Shown here: piece after piece, positions 27,599 through 37,669 of the stretch | Numbering within the stretch: the stretch's first letter is position 1 | How the letters are laid out: each line of letters begins with the position of its first letter | DNA from: CAVORD01 sp963698535 | GTDB lineage: Bacteria; Bacteroidota; Bacteroidia; Bacteroidales; VadinHA17 | DNA: 64,000 bases | NCBI GenBank assembly: GCA_963698535.1 | Contig: CAVORD010000001.1 | Span: 1,860,001 to 1,924,000 of the forward strand | Direction: 5' to 3' | Position numbers and translations under genes: made by a program | Notes under the pieces: generated by a model | Told to the model about the DNA's origin: nothing | Database searches by the model: none | The model's input: the letters and a program-made list of their open reading frames with translations, nothing else

Positions 27599-28882
27599 AT
27601 GCTAAACAGGCTACAAATCACAGCTTTAACATTGCTTTGTACGATCACCCCCACTTTTGGGCAGGAAGTTCTTACACTGCCTGAGTGTTATAGTCTGGCT
27701 GTTGAGAATCACTCCCTCTCAGGCGAGAAAGCACTTATAAAAGATCAATCCTCTCTTGTAAGCAGAAAGATCATGACCGGATGGTTACCTTCAGCAGATC
27801 TTAATGCGACAGCAGGGTACAATAGCGATGTTCCCGATCTTGGAAACATTTTCTCTTCCATTCCATTTCCGATCCCTGAAATGAATATCCCTCACGATCA
27901 GTACAAAGTATTCGTTGAAATAAGCCAGGTACTGTACGATGGAGGTACCATGAAACATCTTACAACTATTGAGAAGATTGGAGGCGAGATCAGGGAACTA
28001 CAGAACGATATTGATATCTATCAGGTTATAGCCAATGTCAATGATGTCTATTTTTCGCTTCTGGCTCTAAGAAGTCAAAAGGGAATACTTGAGACCTACA
28101 TGAACTCAATAGGAGTTCGTTTTTCTAATGCAGAAGCGGCTGCCGGAAATGGTTTAATAGCTGAATATGAACTCGATATCCTGTCTGCTGAAAAGCTTAA
28201 GATCGAAAGGCTTATAAGCGACAACCGGATAATGACCGAATCGGCCCTGGCGGTAATGACACTGTTAACCGGAGAGAGTATCGGAGAAGAAACTACCCTC
28301 CTGCTACCTAACGGTACAATATCAGAGGACGAAATATCAAGACCGGAACTGGCTATGTTCGATCTTAAAATATACCAGATCGGGCAATCCGACAAGCTCC
28401 TCACGGCACAGCGCTTGCCAAAGGCATCTGCATTTGCCGGCTTAGGATACGGGAATCCTCCGGGCAATAACTTCTTCTCCGACTCATTTGACACCTACTA
28501 CTACTTTGGCGCTGGTATCAAGTGGAGAATTTTCGATTGGGATAAGGCAAAGACGGAAAGAGAGATAAACAATATTGGTAAAAGTATCCTTGAACTGAGA
28601 AAAGAAGAGATTAGCAGGAAATTTGAAATAGCGCTTACATCAAAAAGGGCTCAGATCTCTCAGCTTGATGATGCTTTGCAATCAGATAGTACCAATATCA
28701 TATTAAGAAGACGCATTGCCAATGCTGTCTCTGTAAGATTTGATAACGGTACTATGAGTGCATCCGATCTCTTATTGGAGATGAACGCCCTTCGGGAAGC
28801 CGAACTTAAGCTTGAGGTAGATAAAATAAGTCTTGCCCGGGCAGTAGAAGAATACAATTACATTAAAGGATTTAATAAGTAA
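27599..28882 (+). CDS. TolC-like outer membrane efflux protein
   Basis: Outer membrane channel subunit of a tripartite exporter. It has a cleavable signal peptide ending at TPTFGQ (about residue 22) and two repeats of long amphipathic helices typical of the OEP family, for example ANVNDVYFSLLALRSQKGIL and LTSKRAQISQLDDAL. 427 residues, at the short end of the family but complete. Follows the TetR gene by 19 bases and is followed by the HlyD gene after four bases. Confidence 0.9.
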   Translation: MLNRLQITALTLLCTITPTFGQEVLTLPECYSLAVENHSLSGEKALIKDQSSLVSRKIMTGWLPSADLNATAGYNSDVPDLGNIFSSIPFPIPEMNIPHDQYKVFVEISQVLYDGGTMKHLTTIEKIGGEIRELQNDIDIYQVIANVNDVYFSLLALRSQKGILETYMNSIGVRFSNAEAAAGNGLIAEYELDILSAEKLKIERLISDNRIMTESALAVMTLLTGESIGEETTLLLPNGTISEDEISRPELAMFDLKIYQIGQSDKLLTAQRLPKASAFAGLGYGNPPGNNFFSDSFDTYYYFGAGIKWRIFDWDKAKTEREINNIGKSILELRKEEISRKFEIALTSKRAQISQLDDALQSDSTNIILRRRIANAVSVRFDNGTMSASDLLLEMNALREAELKLEVDKISLARAVEEYNYIKGFNK

Positions 28883-28886
28883 TCAA

Positions 28887-29786
28887 ATGAAAGTCATACA
28901 CTATTTCCCGCTTCTTTTAATTGCAGCGATATCATGTAACAGCAGCGATCAGGACGCTGATGCTTTCGGTAATTTTGAAGCCAGAGAAGTCACAATATCG
29001 TCCGAAACAAGCGGACGTATCCTTGAGATCTCTATAACAGAAGGGTCGGAGGTGGCCCAGGGTCAGATAATAGCCAGAATTGACTCATCGCTTCAGCTGC
29101 TTCAGCTGGAAGAACTCAAAGCATCGATGAGATCTGTGGCAGTGCGAATGTCAACAATCGACGCACAGAACAGGGTGCTGGACGAACAGGCCAGCAATAT
29201 TCGTCTTAATATCGACAGAACATCAAATATGGTTGAGGAAAAAGCGGCGCCGGGAAAACAACTTGACGACCTTAACAACCAACTTTCCATTGTTAAGCTA
29301 CAGAAAGAGGCCAACGAGACACAAAAGAGAGTTATCCGCTCGGAACTCGAAGTTTTATCGGCCAAAAAGAATCTTCTTGAGGAACAGATCTCCAGATTTA
29401 CTGTAAAATGCCCCGTAGCGGGAAGTGTTCAAAAGATATATTCAGAAAAGGGTGAACTCGCAGCAGCAGGAAGACCTTTGCTCTCTGTTGCCGACATGAA
29501 AAACATGGAACTGAAAGCATTTATCAGCGGATCGCAGTTGTCGGAAATCAAACCTGGCGACAGTTGTGAAGTGAGAATTGACAAATGGCCCGATTCCTTT
29601 TTCAGCTACAAAGGGTATGTATCAGCTATATCTGAAAAGGCTGAGTTTACCCCAAAAATTATACAGACCAGGGAGGAGAGGGTGACACTTGTTTATGAAG
29701 TAACCGTTCTGGTAATCAACGATGGGCATATTAAGAACGGAATGCCCGGTGAACTTTTCCTCAACAAGCCTGTGCCGACTAAATGA
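28887..29786 (+). CDS. HlyD-like periplasmic adaptor lipoprotein
   Basis: Membrane fusion protein linking the ABC transporter to the TolC channel. The N-terminus is a lipoprotein signal with AAISC (C17). The two lipoyl half-motifs are seen (SGRILEISITEGSEVAQGQIIA and FTVKCPVAGSVQKIYSEKGELA), separated by a coiled-coil hairpin of about 100 residues rich in Gln, Glu and Leu. 299 residues. Its stop overlaps the next ATG by four bases. The plan resembles E. coli YhiI/YbhG. Confidence 0.9.
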   Translation: MKVIHYFPLLLIAAISCNSSDQDADAFGNFEAREVTISSETSGRILEISITEGSEVAQGQIIARIDSSLQLLQLEELKASMRSVAVRMSTIDAQNRVLDEQASNIRLNIDRTSNMVEEKAAPGKQLDDLNNQLSIVKLQKEANETQKRVIRSELEVLSAKKNLLEEQISRFTVKCPVAGSVQKIYSEKGELAAAGRPLLSVADMKNMELKAFISGSQLSEIKPGDSCEVRIDKWPDSFFSYKGYVSAISEKAEFTPKIIQTREERVTLVYEVTVLVINDGHIKNGMPGELFLNKPVPTK

Positions 29787-30694
29787 TCGAAGCTAAAAAC
29801 ATATCAAAATCATTCGGTACAACTGAGGCACTGAAAGGAGTATCTTTCAGCTGCAACTCATCGGAGATATTCGGTTTTATAGGTCCTGACGGAGCAGGTA
29901 AGACAACTCTTTTCAGAATACTAACAACACTGCTTTTACCCGACAGCGGAGAAGCAAAGGTTTTCGGTTTCGACCCAAACAAGGATTATCGTGAGATAAG
30001 AAAGATAACGGGATATATGCCTGGCCGGTTCAGCCTCTATCAGGACCTTACTGTTGAGGAAAACCTTAACTTTTATGCCGGTGTATTCGGTGTCTCTGTA
30101 AAAGAAAACTACCACCTGGTCTCTGCAATATATTCTCATATTGAACCATTTAAGAAAAGAAAAGCCGGCGATCTTTCAGGTGGTATGAAACAGAAACTGG
30201 CACTATCATGTGCCCTGATACACAATCCGAAACTAATTGTCCTTGATGAACCAACAACAGGTGTTGACGCTGTTTCCAGGACGGAATTCTGGGATATGCT
30301 TCTTAATATAAGGGAAAGAGGAGTTTCAATTTTAGTGTCTACTCCATATATGGATGAGGCAATGCGATGCGACAGGGTGGCCCTTATAGATGGAGGTCTG
30401 ATTCTTGCCACAGGAGAACCGGAATTTGTCAGAAGCCAGTTTGAAGGCAGGCTGTATGCAATAAGAAGTGATAATACCTACAATGCACTGAAAGCCCTCA
30501 AAAGTTTTGGTAACCTCTCCTATGCAAGCCTTTTTGGTGATTCAGTTCACCTCTCCACAGATAATGAAACCGAGGCTGAAAGTATTACCAGCTTCCTGAA
30601 GTCGAAAGGAATCCGGAATGCCACGGTGAAGTTGACAACACCAGGGATGGAAGACAGATTTCTTCAGTTAACACAACAATTATCGAATGGATAA
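29783..30694 (+). CDS. ABC transporter ATPase, first copy
   Basis: Nucleotide-binding subunit of 303 residues with Walker A GPDGAGKTTL, signature LSGGMKQKLALS and Walker B LIVLDEPTTGVD, followed by STPYMDEA where many relatives have the switch histidine: here the loop reads VSTPYM with no histidine. Together with the second ATPase it probably forms a heterodimer, as in the fused YbhF-type exporters. Overlaps both neighbours (4 bases upstream, 8 downstream). Confidence 0.92.
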   Translation: MIEAKNISKSFGTTEALKGVSFSCNSSEIFGFIGPDGAGKTTLFRILTTLLLPDSGEAKVFGFDPNKDYREIRKITGYMPGRFSLYQDLTVEENLNFYAGVFGVSVKENYHLVSAIYSHIEPFKKRKAGDLSGGMKQKLALSCALIHNPKLIVLDEPTTGVDAVSRTEFWDMLLNIRERGVSILVSTPYMDEAMRCDRVALIDGGLILATGEPEFVRSQFEGRLYAIRSDNTYNALKALKSFGNLSYASLFGDSVHLSTDNETEAESITSFLKSKGIRNATVKLTTPGMEDRFLQLTQQLSNG

Positions 30695-31434
30695 AAGAGA
30701 AGTGATATCGGTGCAGGGGATGTATAAAAAGTTTGGTGATTTTATTGCCAACGACGATCTTACTTTTTCTGTAAACAAGGGAGAAATATTTGGATTCCTC
30801 GGGGCCAACGGTGCAGGTAAAACGACCGCCATAAAGATCTTATGCGGACTTTCCAGACCCACCAGCGGGAAGGTGATGGTGGCCGGGTATGATGCATTTC
30901 GTGAGCCCGAAGAGATAAAGAAAAGGATAGGCTATATGAGCCAGAAATTCTCTCTGTACGAAGATCTTACCGTTAAGGAAAACATCACCCTGTACGGAGG
31001 TATCTACGGACTTAACCAACCGGGAGATCAGGGAAAGGACCGATGAACTGCTTGGACGACTCGGGTTTATCAGGTTCGGGAAGACACTTATTGCTGACCT
31101 CACTCCCGGCATGAGGCAAAAAATAGCATTTTCTGTGGCCATGATTCACCAACCTGAAATTGTCTTTCTCGACGAGCCAACGGGAGGGGTTGATCCACTC
31201 ACCCGCAGACAATTCTGGGAGCTGATCTACGAGACAGCAGAAGGAGGGACAACAGTATTTGTTACGACTCACTACATGGACGAGGCAGAGTATTGCAACC
31301 GTATATCTATAATGAGTGAAGGAAAGATCGTTGCTCTTGACACTCCTTCAAACCTTAAAGCAAAGTATAACTCTTCAACTCTGGCAGAGGTATTTGTAAA
31401 GATTGCCAGACCAACAAGTAAGACTGAATTATGA
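30687..31434 (+). CDS. ABC transporter ATPase, second copy, one frameshift
   Basis: About 249 residues after joining 30687-31046 with the frame that contains 31111-31434. It has Walker A GANGAGKTTAIKIL, a signature-like LTPGMRQKIAFS (unusual, LTPG in place of LSGG), Walker B IVFLDEPTGGVDP and the switch histidine in FVTTHYMDEA. The break is near 31015-31025; the restored text reads NREIRERTDELLG. The partner ATPase lacks the switch histidine, so only one of the two composite sites may be fully active if they pair. Ends ATGA into the first permease gene. Confidence 0.88.
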
Positions 31435-32532
31435 AACGATTTATGGTCTTCTTCAGGAAGGAATTCCTTCATATCTTCAGGGATTACAGGTCGCTCATCA
31501 TTCTCTTTGGAATACCTCTTGCGCAAATAATAATCTTCGGATATGCCGTTACAACAGACATTAAAAACGCCTCTATTGCCGTCTTCGACAGATCGAACAG
31601 TACTATCTCAAGAGAGATAACTGCCAAACTCGATGCCTCCGATTTCTTTTCAGTAATTGCCATGCCCAATTCAATGGAGGAGATCGATTCAATGTTCCTG
31701 AAAGGAAAAATTAAGGAAGCTGTAATATTCGACCCCTCATTCGGAGAAGATATAATACGAGGCGAAAGCGGGGGGATCATGATAATTGCCGACGGATCGG
31801 AACCAAATACAGCCTCCCTGGTAACAGGATATACAAACGGGATTATTTCTGCATTGTTTGCCGAAAAAAGCCTGTCGCTGCAGCAGGGAGGAATAGTTCC
31901 CGAAGTAAGGATGTTCTATAATCCCGAAATGAAATCGCATTTCATGTTTGTTCCGGGAGTCATAACACTGATACTCATACTCATATGTGCCCTGATGACA
32001 TCGGTAACCATTACCCGTGAAAAGGAATTTGGTACGATGGAAGTACTCCTTGTTTCACCCTCCGTCCAATACATATTATTGCAGGTAAGGTAGCCCCTTA
32101 CTTCCTCCTTTCTGTTGTTAATCTGGGCCTGATCTTTTACTCTCCTGGTTTGTCTTTGGATTACCGGTAAAAGGGAGTATGATCCTGCTGCTCGTAGAGT
32201 GCATGCTCTATATCCTCATGTCACTGTCTCTTGGTATTCTTATATCAACAGTAGCAACAAATATGCAGTCGGCAATATTTATGTCGCTTATCGGACTTAT
32301 GCTTCCCAGCATGCTACTCTCCGGCTTCATTTTCCCGATAGAAAATATGCCGGTTTTTTATCACTATCTGAGTCTTATATTGCCACCACGGTGGTTTATT
32401 GTCATTATCAAGGATATCATGATTAAAGGGGGTGGCCTTTCTCTTGTATGGAAAGAGACGCTTATACTGCTTGGAATGACAATCTTTTTCATTGTCCTGA
32501 GTGCCAGAAAATTTAAGAAACGATTAGAATAG
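31431..32532 (+). CDS. ABC-2 type permease, first copy, frameshifts
   Basis: Membrane subunit of the YhhJ/YbhR type. The N-terminal helix is in YRSLIILFGIPLAQIIIFGYA, followed by a large periplasmic domain (about 60-180), then helices in VPGVITLILILICALM and, in other frames, VAPYFLLSVVNLGLIF, MILLLVECMLYILMS, and SAIFMSLIGLMLPSMLLSGF. REKEFGTMEVLLVSP is the conserved cytoplasmic stretch. At least two breaks fall between 32075 and 32175. About 365 residues in total. Translationally coupled to the second ATPase by a 4-base overlap. Confidence 0.86.
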
Positions 32533-32537
32533 CAGCT

Positions 32538-33639
32538 ATGAGAGTTTTACTGTTTCTGATACGAAAGGAGTTTCTTCAGATATTCAGGAATAAAGTTTTG
32601 TTCCGGGCCATATTCTTTGTTCCGCTGGTACAGATGCTTGTGCTGGTCCCTGCTGTAACATTCGAGATAAGGAACGTTAGTTTGGTTGTTACCGATTTCG
32701 ATAAAAGCATAATGTCAAGGGATCTTATTTCCGACATACAGGGATCCGGATTTTTTACGATCACAAAAATGTGCTCCGACGAAACAGAGGCTATGTCCAT
32801 CCTTGAAAAAGGAGATGCCGACATCAGGCTTACAATCCCATCCGGGTTTTGAAAAATCATTAAGGAGGGGTGAGAAAGCATCCGTTTTCGCCGGTATCGA
32901 TGCCATCAATGCCACCTCGGCACAACTGTCGTGGTCGTACCTCTCCGCTGTTATACGCGATCATAATATGACAATGATGCCTGCCGGCAACAGTGCCGGT
33001 GGTGCTGTTATCTCAACACGCTTCTGGTATAATGAACTGCTGAACTATAAGTTTTATATGCTTCCGGGAATCCTGGTGATCCTGGTAACTGCCATCGGAT
33101 TTCTGCTTTCGGGTCTGAATATGGTAAGGGAAAAGGAGACAGGTACCCTTGAACAGATAAATGTGACACCCGTTCATAAATTTCAGCTCATATTTGCAAA
33201 GGTTATTCCCTTTCTTTTGATCGGTCTGTTTGTTCTCGCTTTAGGACTGTTCGTTGGATGGGTAGCATACAGAATACCATTTGAAGGAAGCATGCTTCTC
33301 CTGTTTGGTGCTTCGGCCATATTTCTTCTTGCTGTTCTTGGTCTTGCTCTCTTCTTTTCTACATTCTCATCCACTCAGCAACAGTATATGTTTCTGGCTT
33401 TCTTCTTCACAATGATCTTCATTCTGATGAGCGGTATTTTTACTCCCTATGAGAGTATGCCAATGTGGGCTCAGATCTTTAATTATCTCAATCCTGTATT
33501 CTACCTGATAAAGATAAACAGGATGGTTATGCTCAAAGGATCGGGCTTTTTCGATGTCATAAGAGAGATCGGTGCTCTCTTTGCCCTGGCTATCCTGTTC
33601 GGCGGACTTGCTGTGACACAATATCGTAAAAGAGTTTAA
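32538..33639 (+). CDS. ABC-2 type permease, second copy, one frameshift
   Basis: Paralogue of the preceding permease with the same layout: N-terminal helix in FRAIFFVPLVQMLVLVPA, periplasmic domain, then five helices starting at MLPGILVILVTAIGFLL, with REKETGTLEQINVTP between. The break is at a run of T near 32850: one T fewer gives the continuous SGFEKSLRRGEK. About 367 residues. It ends the export operon; 46 bases later the convergent phosphatase-like gene ends. Confidence 0.87.
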
Positions 33640-33685
33640 GATTATCGGGCTTCAACGTTTGTGAATTTCAAAAAAAACGGATCGT

Positions 33686-34541
33686 TTATCTGGAGGGCTT
33701 TATCCTTACCTCCGATGAAACAGGCCAGTGGTCGGAAATAAAGAGCTTTTCCTTCTTAATTGCATCGACCCTGTAGTTCAGGAGTGTCACTCCCCTTCTT
33801 CACAAATATGTAATCGATTCTCCTCCCCTCTTCAACATCCCTGAATCCGTTAAAGGTATAATCAGGTCCTGTATGATTATCGCACATATAAGTGTCGGTC
33901 ATTGTGCTCTTGCCGTCCACTCCTGTAAGTATTGAATAAGGAACGCTCTCAGGTTCCAGGTTAAAATCGCCTGTCACAATAAAAGGCCGTGCCTGCCGAA
34001 ATGGAATCAACCGCCCTGACAAGTATCCCGGCACTCATAAGCCTTGCCGAGTCTGACACATGTGAGAAATGTGTGTTGAAAAAGCAGAACTCCTCACCTG
34101 TTGATTTAACAGATAATCTTACCCAGGTTACTATCCTTGGAAGAATCAGCCCCCCATCCTATTGTTCCAGGCACATCAGGTTGCGACGACAGCCAGAAGG
34201 TCCCTTTTTCCTTAAGCTCGTAAAGTTCCTTCTTATAAAATACAGGTACCATTTCTCCCTCGTTTTTACCATCATTTCTTCCAGCACCATATGAATCGTA
34301 TTCATTCAGAACTGAATCAAGGAATGTATACTGATGTAAAAGGACCTCCTGAAACCCGATCAGGTCAGGAGACATTTCGACAACAAATCCGGATAGAAGT
34401 TCTTTCCTGAAAGGCCACGCATTAGAACTGTCGACAGGCGTGTCCAGTCTTATATTGAAAGTTGTAACTGAAATATCTTCACCTTTCGGTGTACAACCAA
34501 ATTATTGTACCCAACAGTACAGTTAAGATTATTTTTTTCAT
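33686..34541 (-). CDS. Endonuclease/exonuclease/phosphatase family lipoprotein, several frameshifts
   Basis: Reconstructed from at least four frame segments: a lipoprotein-like signal (MKKIILTVLLGTII then GCTPKGEDI), TTFNIRLDTPVDSSNAWPFRK, SPDLIGFQEVL, RIVTWVRL, FFNTHFSHVSDSARL, RPFIVTGDFNLEPES, RRIDYIFVKKG and SDHWPVSSEVRI. These are the ordered motifs of the EEP superfamily (metal-binding E in GFQEV, H in NTHFS, D/N in GDFN, DH in SDHWP). Secreted, membrane-anchored members cleave phosphodiesters or phosphomonoesters of unknown substrates. About 285 residues. Breaks are near 33790, 34035, 34120 and 34490. All catalytic motifs survive, which favours read errors over decay. Confidence 0.82.
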
Positions 34542-34703
34542 ATGGAAGGATTTGAACAAATTTAATCATTTAAACACACAATCTTATTCTTCCTGATCTC
34601 GCTGTCTAATATTCTATAATGGGTTATCTATATAATGCCAGACGATATGGAATATGGAACTCTTAATACATTCCAGAATTGTCTGCCTTAGCTTTTATTT
34701 TTG

Positions 34704-34711
34704 TATTTTTG
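34704..34711 (+). promoter_or_regulatory. -7 box TATTTTTG
   Basis: Matches TAnnTTTG and lies 15 bases before the ATG at 34726. A TTG at 34679-34681 stands 22 bases upstream, slightly long for the -33 element. Confidence 0.4.
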
Positions 34712-34725
34712 GAGAAAATATAAAT

Positions 34726-35008
34726 ATGGCAATACCCAGCTTTTTTAAGCAGAACAGGCCCAAAGGGTATAATTATACCCCGAGATATTATAACCCGGAA
34801 AGGGAGGCAAGAGAAGAAAGGATCCGTAATATTAAGGCTGAGATGGGCATAGAAGGGGAAGACAAACCTTATAAGCCAGGTATTTCAAGAGGTAGTATGT
34901 CTACATACTTTCAGAGAAGAAATGAGAAGGTCAGGACAGTATACCGCCATCAGACTTATTGTAATTATCCTCATCCTGGTTCTTATTACCCTCCTCTTCT
35001 TCCGTTAA
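34726..35008 (+). CDS. Small tail-anchored membrane protein of unknown function, one frameshift
   Basis: Starts at ATG 34726 (MAIPSFFKQNRPKGYNYTPR); the longer opening at 34654 lies across the promoter. The body is polar and basic with many Arg, Tyr and Glu (YYNPEREAREERIRNIKAEM). As read, the frame runs into mutL, but from about 34950 another frame gives AIRLIVIILILVLITLLFFR and stops at 35008: a hydrophobic C-terminal helix of about 17 residues. I take this as the true end, with an indel near 34940. About 94 residues, 12 bases before mutL. I do not recognise the function; its place before mutL suggests co-transcription only. Confidence 0.6.
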
Positions 35009-35020
35009 CCGGTATTATCA

Positions 35021-36845
35021 ATGTCTGACATAATAAAACTACTTCCCGATTCAGTTGCAAACCAGATAGCTGCAGGTGAGGTCATTCAGCGGCCGGCATC
35101 GGTAATTAAAGAGCTTGTCGAAAACTCGGTTGATGCCGGGGCAGGAAATATTACTGTCATTATCAAGGATGCAGGCCGTACCACCATTCAGGTTGTCGAC
35201 GATGGCACCGGTATGAGTGAAACCGATGCACGGCTCTCATTTGAAAGGCATGCCACATCCAAGATAAGCGACGCCTCCGATCTCTTTTCCATAACTACTA
35301 AAGGGTTCAGGGGTGAAGCACTGGCTTCAATAGCAGGTGTTGCCCAGGTTGAACTTAAAACACGGCGCTGGGAAGATGAAGCAGGCACATATATATCCAT
35401 TGCCGGATCCAAAATAGAGACACAGGAGCCTTGCGGATGCGCCCCCGGTACAAACATTACAGTTAAAAACCTCTTCTTTAATATACCTGCCAGACGAAAG
35501 TTTCTGAAATCGGACAATACAGAGACACGACATATAATCTCTGAGTTCCAGAAGGTTGCTATGGCTCATCCCAATATCAGATTCACCCTGATAAGCAATG
35601 ACAATGAGATCTACGCCTTACCATCCGGCAACCACCGCCAGCGAATAGTTTCGCTTTTTGGTAAGCCTCTTAATCAGCACCTTGTTCCTGTTTCTACCGA
35701 AACAACCCTGGTGAGAATAGCAGGCTTTATTGGCAAACCCGAGGCAGCAAGGAAGAGTCCCGGAGAACAATTCTTCTTCGTCAACAACAGGTATATGCGT
35801 CATCCCTATTTCCACAGGGCTGTAACTGAAGGATTTCAGAACCTCTTGCCCTCAGATGCCATACCTGTCTATTTCATATTCCTGGAAACCGATCCGGCCA
35901 CCATTGATGTAAATATACACCCCACCAAAACAGAGATTAAGTTTGAAGAAGAGAGGGCGATATGGCAGATAGTACTGGCATCGGTAAGGGAGGCACTTGG
36001 TAAATTCAGCATTGTACCGCCAATGGATTTCGATGTGGAGGGATATCTTGATTTCCCGGTCAGGTCAGGCACATCGGTTCCCCCTCCTCCTGCCATTGAG
36101 ATCAATACCTCCTTTAACCCATTTGGAAACGATTCAGTATATAACAGGTCATCGATCAGGTTTGACCAGAACGGCAGGTCAAAGAATGAGGGATGGGAAA
36201 ACATATATCCCCCTTCCAGGGCGAACAGGTAGTGGCGATGATGATGCAAAGGGACTGGATATTCCCAACAATGATATCGTCCGCCGATTTATGCAACTAA
36301 GGAACAAGTACATCCTATGCCCGGTTAAATCGGGGCTCATGGTAATAGACCAGAAGAGAGCACATCAGCGTGTCCTTTACGAAAAATTTGCAGGTATACT
36401 TACGGAGAAAGGCAAATCATCGCAGACAACCCTGTTCCCGGTTACAATAGACCTTAGTGCAGGTGATATGCTGGTTGTAGAAGAGATAAGCGACGCACTG
36501 GTTTCGCTGGGATTTGAGATAAGACAACTTGGCAAAAACGAAATATCAGTAACAGGTATACCTGCCGATTCATGGAACCCCGACCCGGCAGAAATGGTAA
36601 AGATCCTGATAGAGGAATACAGAGCATCCGACGGCAACAACGAAATGGGAACATTGGAAAGAGCTGCTGCATCTCTGGCAATGGCTTCATCGATCAATCA
36701 TGGAACAGAACTCTCCCTTGAGGAGATGTCAACGCTCTTTGACTCTCTTTTTGCCTGCAGCAACCCTAATTATTCGCCTTCAGGAAAACCAATAATTAAT
36801 ATTATTAGTACTGCTGAGTTGGAAAAGAGACTGGATAACCCGTGA
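35021..36845 (+). CDS. mutL: DNA mismatch repair protein MutL, one frameshift
   Basis: Links mismatch recognition by MutS to strand removal. The N-terminal GHKL ATPase has IAAGEVIQRPASVIKELVEN, DDGTGM and GFRGEALASIAGV; the transducer domain includes FFVNNRYMRHPYFHRAV and DVNIHPTKTEIKF. The C-terminal dimerisation domain begins in another frame with NDIVRRFMQLRNKYIL. The break is at a five-C run near 36207-36211; after it the text continues as PLPGRTGSGDDDAKG. About 608 residues joined. In the C-terminal domain the position of the endonuclease motif reads DQKRAHQRVLYE rather than DQHAxxExxxxE, so this MutL may lack nicking activity. Confidence 0.92.
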
Positions 36846-36893
36846 CAATTTGGCGGAATTACGATATTAAACGAACAGTGGTCCGCAAATTGT
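36845..36893. repeat. Inverted repeat right after mutL
   Basis: ACAATTTGGCGG (36845-36856) pairs with CCGCAAATTGT (36883-36893), eleven pairs with one bulged G and a 26-base loop. There is no T run, so it is not a standard terminator. It begins at the last base of the mutL stop and lies 33 bases before the rhomboid gene. Confidence 0.45.
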
Positions 36894-36925
36894 TGTTATA
36901 AGCAATAGCATAAAATTCATAAACT

Positions 36926-37669
36926 ATGAACTATTATACCAGGGGCTTCACATCCCTCCCTCCGGTAGTAAAAAACCTGATTTTAATTAATCTGCTTGTT
37001 CTTCTGGCATATTATGTAGCCAGATTTGCATTGGACATAGACCTGAACACCATTTTGGGTATCTATTTCCCAAAATCGGAGATGTTCCAGCCCTTTCAGA
37101 TCGTAACTCACATGTTTGCACATGGCGGGGTGTGGCATCTTTTCTTTAACATGTTCGCCCTTTTTATGTTCGGGAGAGTACTGGAGACAGTCTGGGGACC
37201 GAAACGGTTCCTGATCTACTATTTAGTGACCGGACTGGGAGCTGCACTGGTTCACGAAACAGTAATGGCCATTCAGTATACCAATGTAATGGCTCAGATC
37301 TCACCGGAACAGCTTCAGCATGTACTGGATTCAGGAGCACTTGCCATTTCACAGAACAGCAATTTCGTTGATCCTGTAATGGCAAAACTGAACCATTTAC
37401 TTAATGTTCCTACAGTTGGAGCCTCAGGTGCAGTCTTTGGGATTCTGCTTGCCTTTGGCGTACTCTTCCCAAATACCCAGCTTATGCTGCTTCTTCCTCC
37501 AATACCTATAAAGGCTAAATACTTTGTGATCATCTACGGAGCAATAGAGCTTTACCTTGCTGTTACCCAGCCTGGCAGCAATATCGCTCATGCGGCACAC
37601 CTGGGGGGAATGCTCTTTGGTTACATCCTGATAAGGATATGGAGAAAAACAACTAAAACACTTTACTAA
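36926..37669 (+). CDS. Rhomboid family intramembrane serine protease
   Basis: 247 residues with six or seven membrane helices. The catalytic pair is visible: serine in VGASGAVFGIL and histidine in IAHAAHLGGMLFG; the second-helix histidine-asparagine pattern is in HGGVWHLFFNMFALFMFG. It would cut transmembrane proteins within the inner membrane. Its stop overlaps the start of a second rhomboid by one base (TAATG), so the two are coupled. Confidence 0.9.
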   Translation: MNYYTRGFTSLPPVVKNLILINLLVLLAYYVARFALDIDLNTILGIYFPKSEMFQPFQIVTHMFAHGGVWHLFFNMFALFMFGRVLETVWGPKRFLIYYLVTGLGAALVHETVMAIQYTNVMAQISPEQLQHVLDSGALAISQNSNFVDPVMAKLNHLLNVPTVGASGAVFGILLAFGVLFPNTQLMLLLPPIPIKAKYFVIIYGAIELYLAVTQPGSNIAHAAHLGGMLFGYILIRIWRKTTKTLY

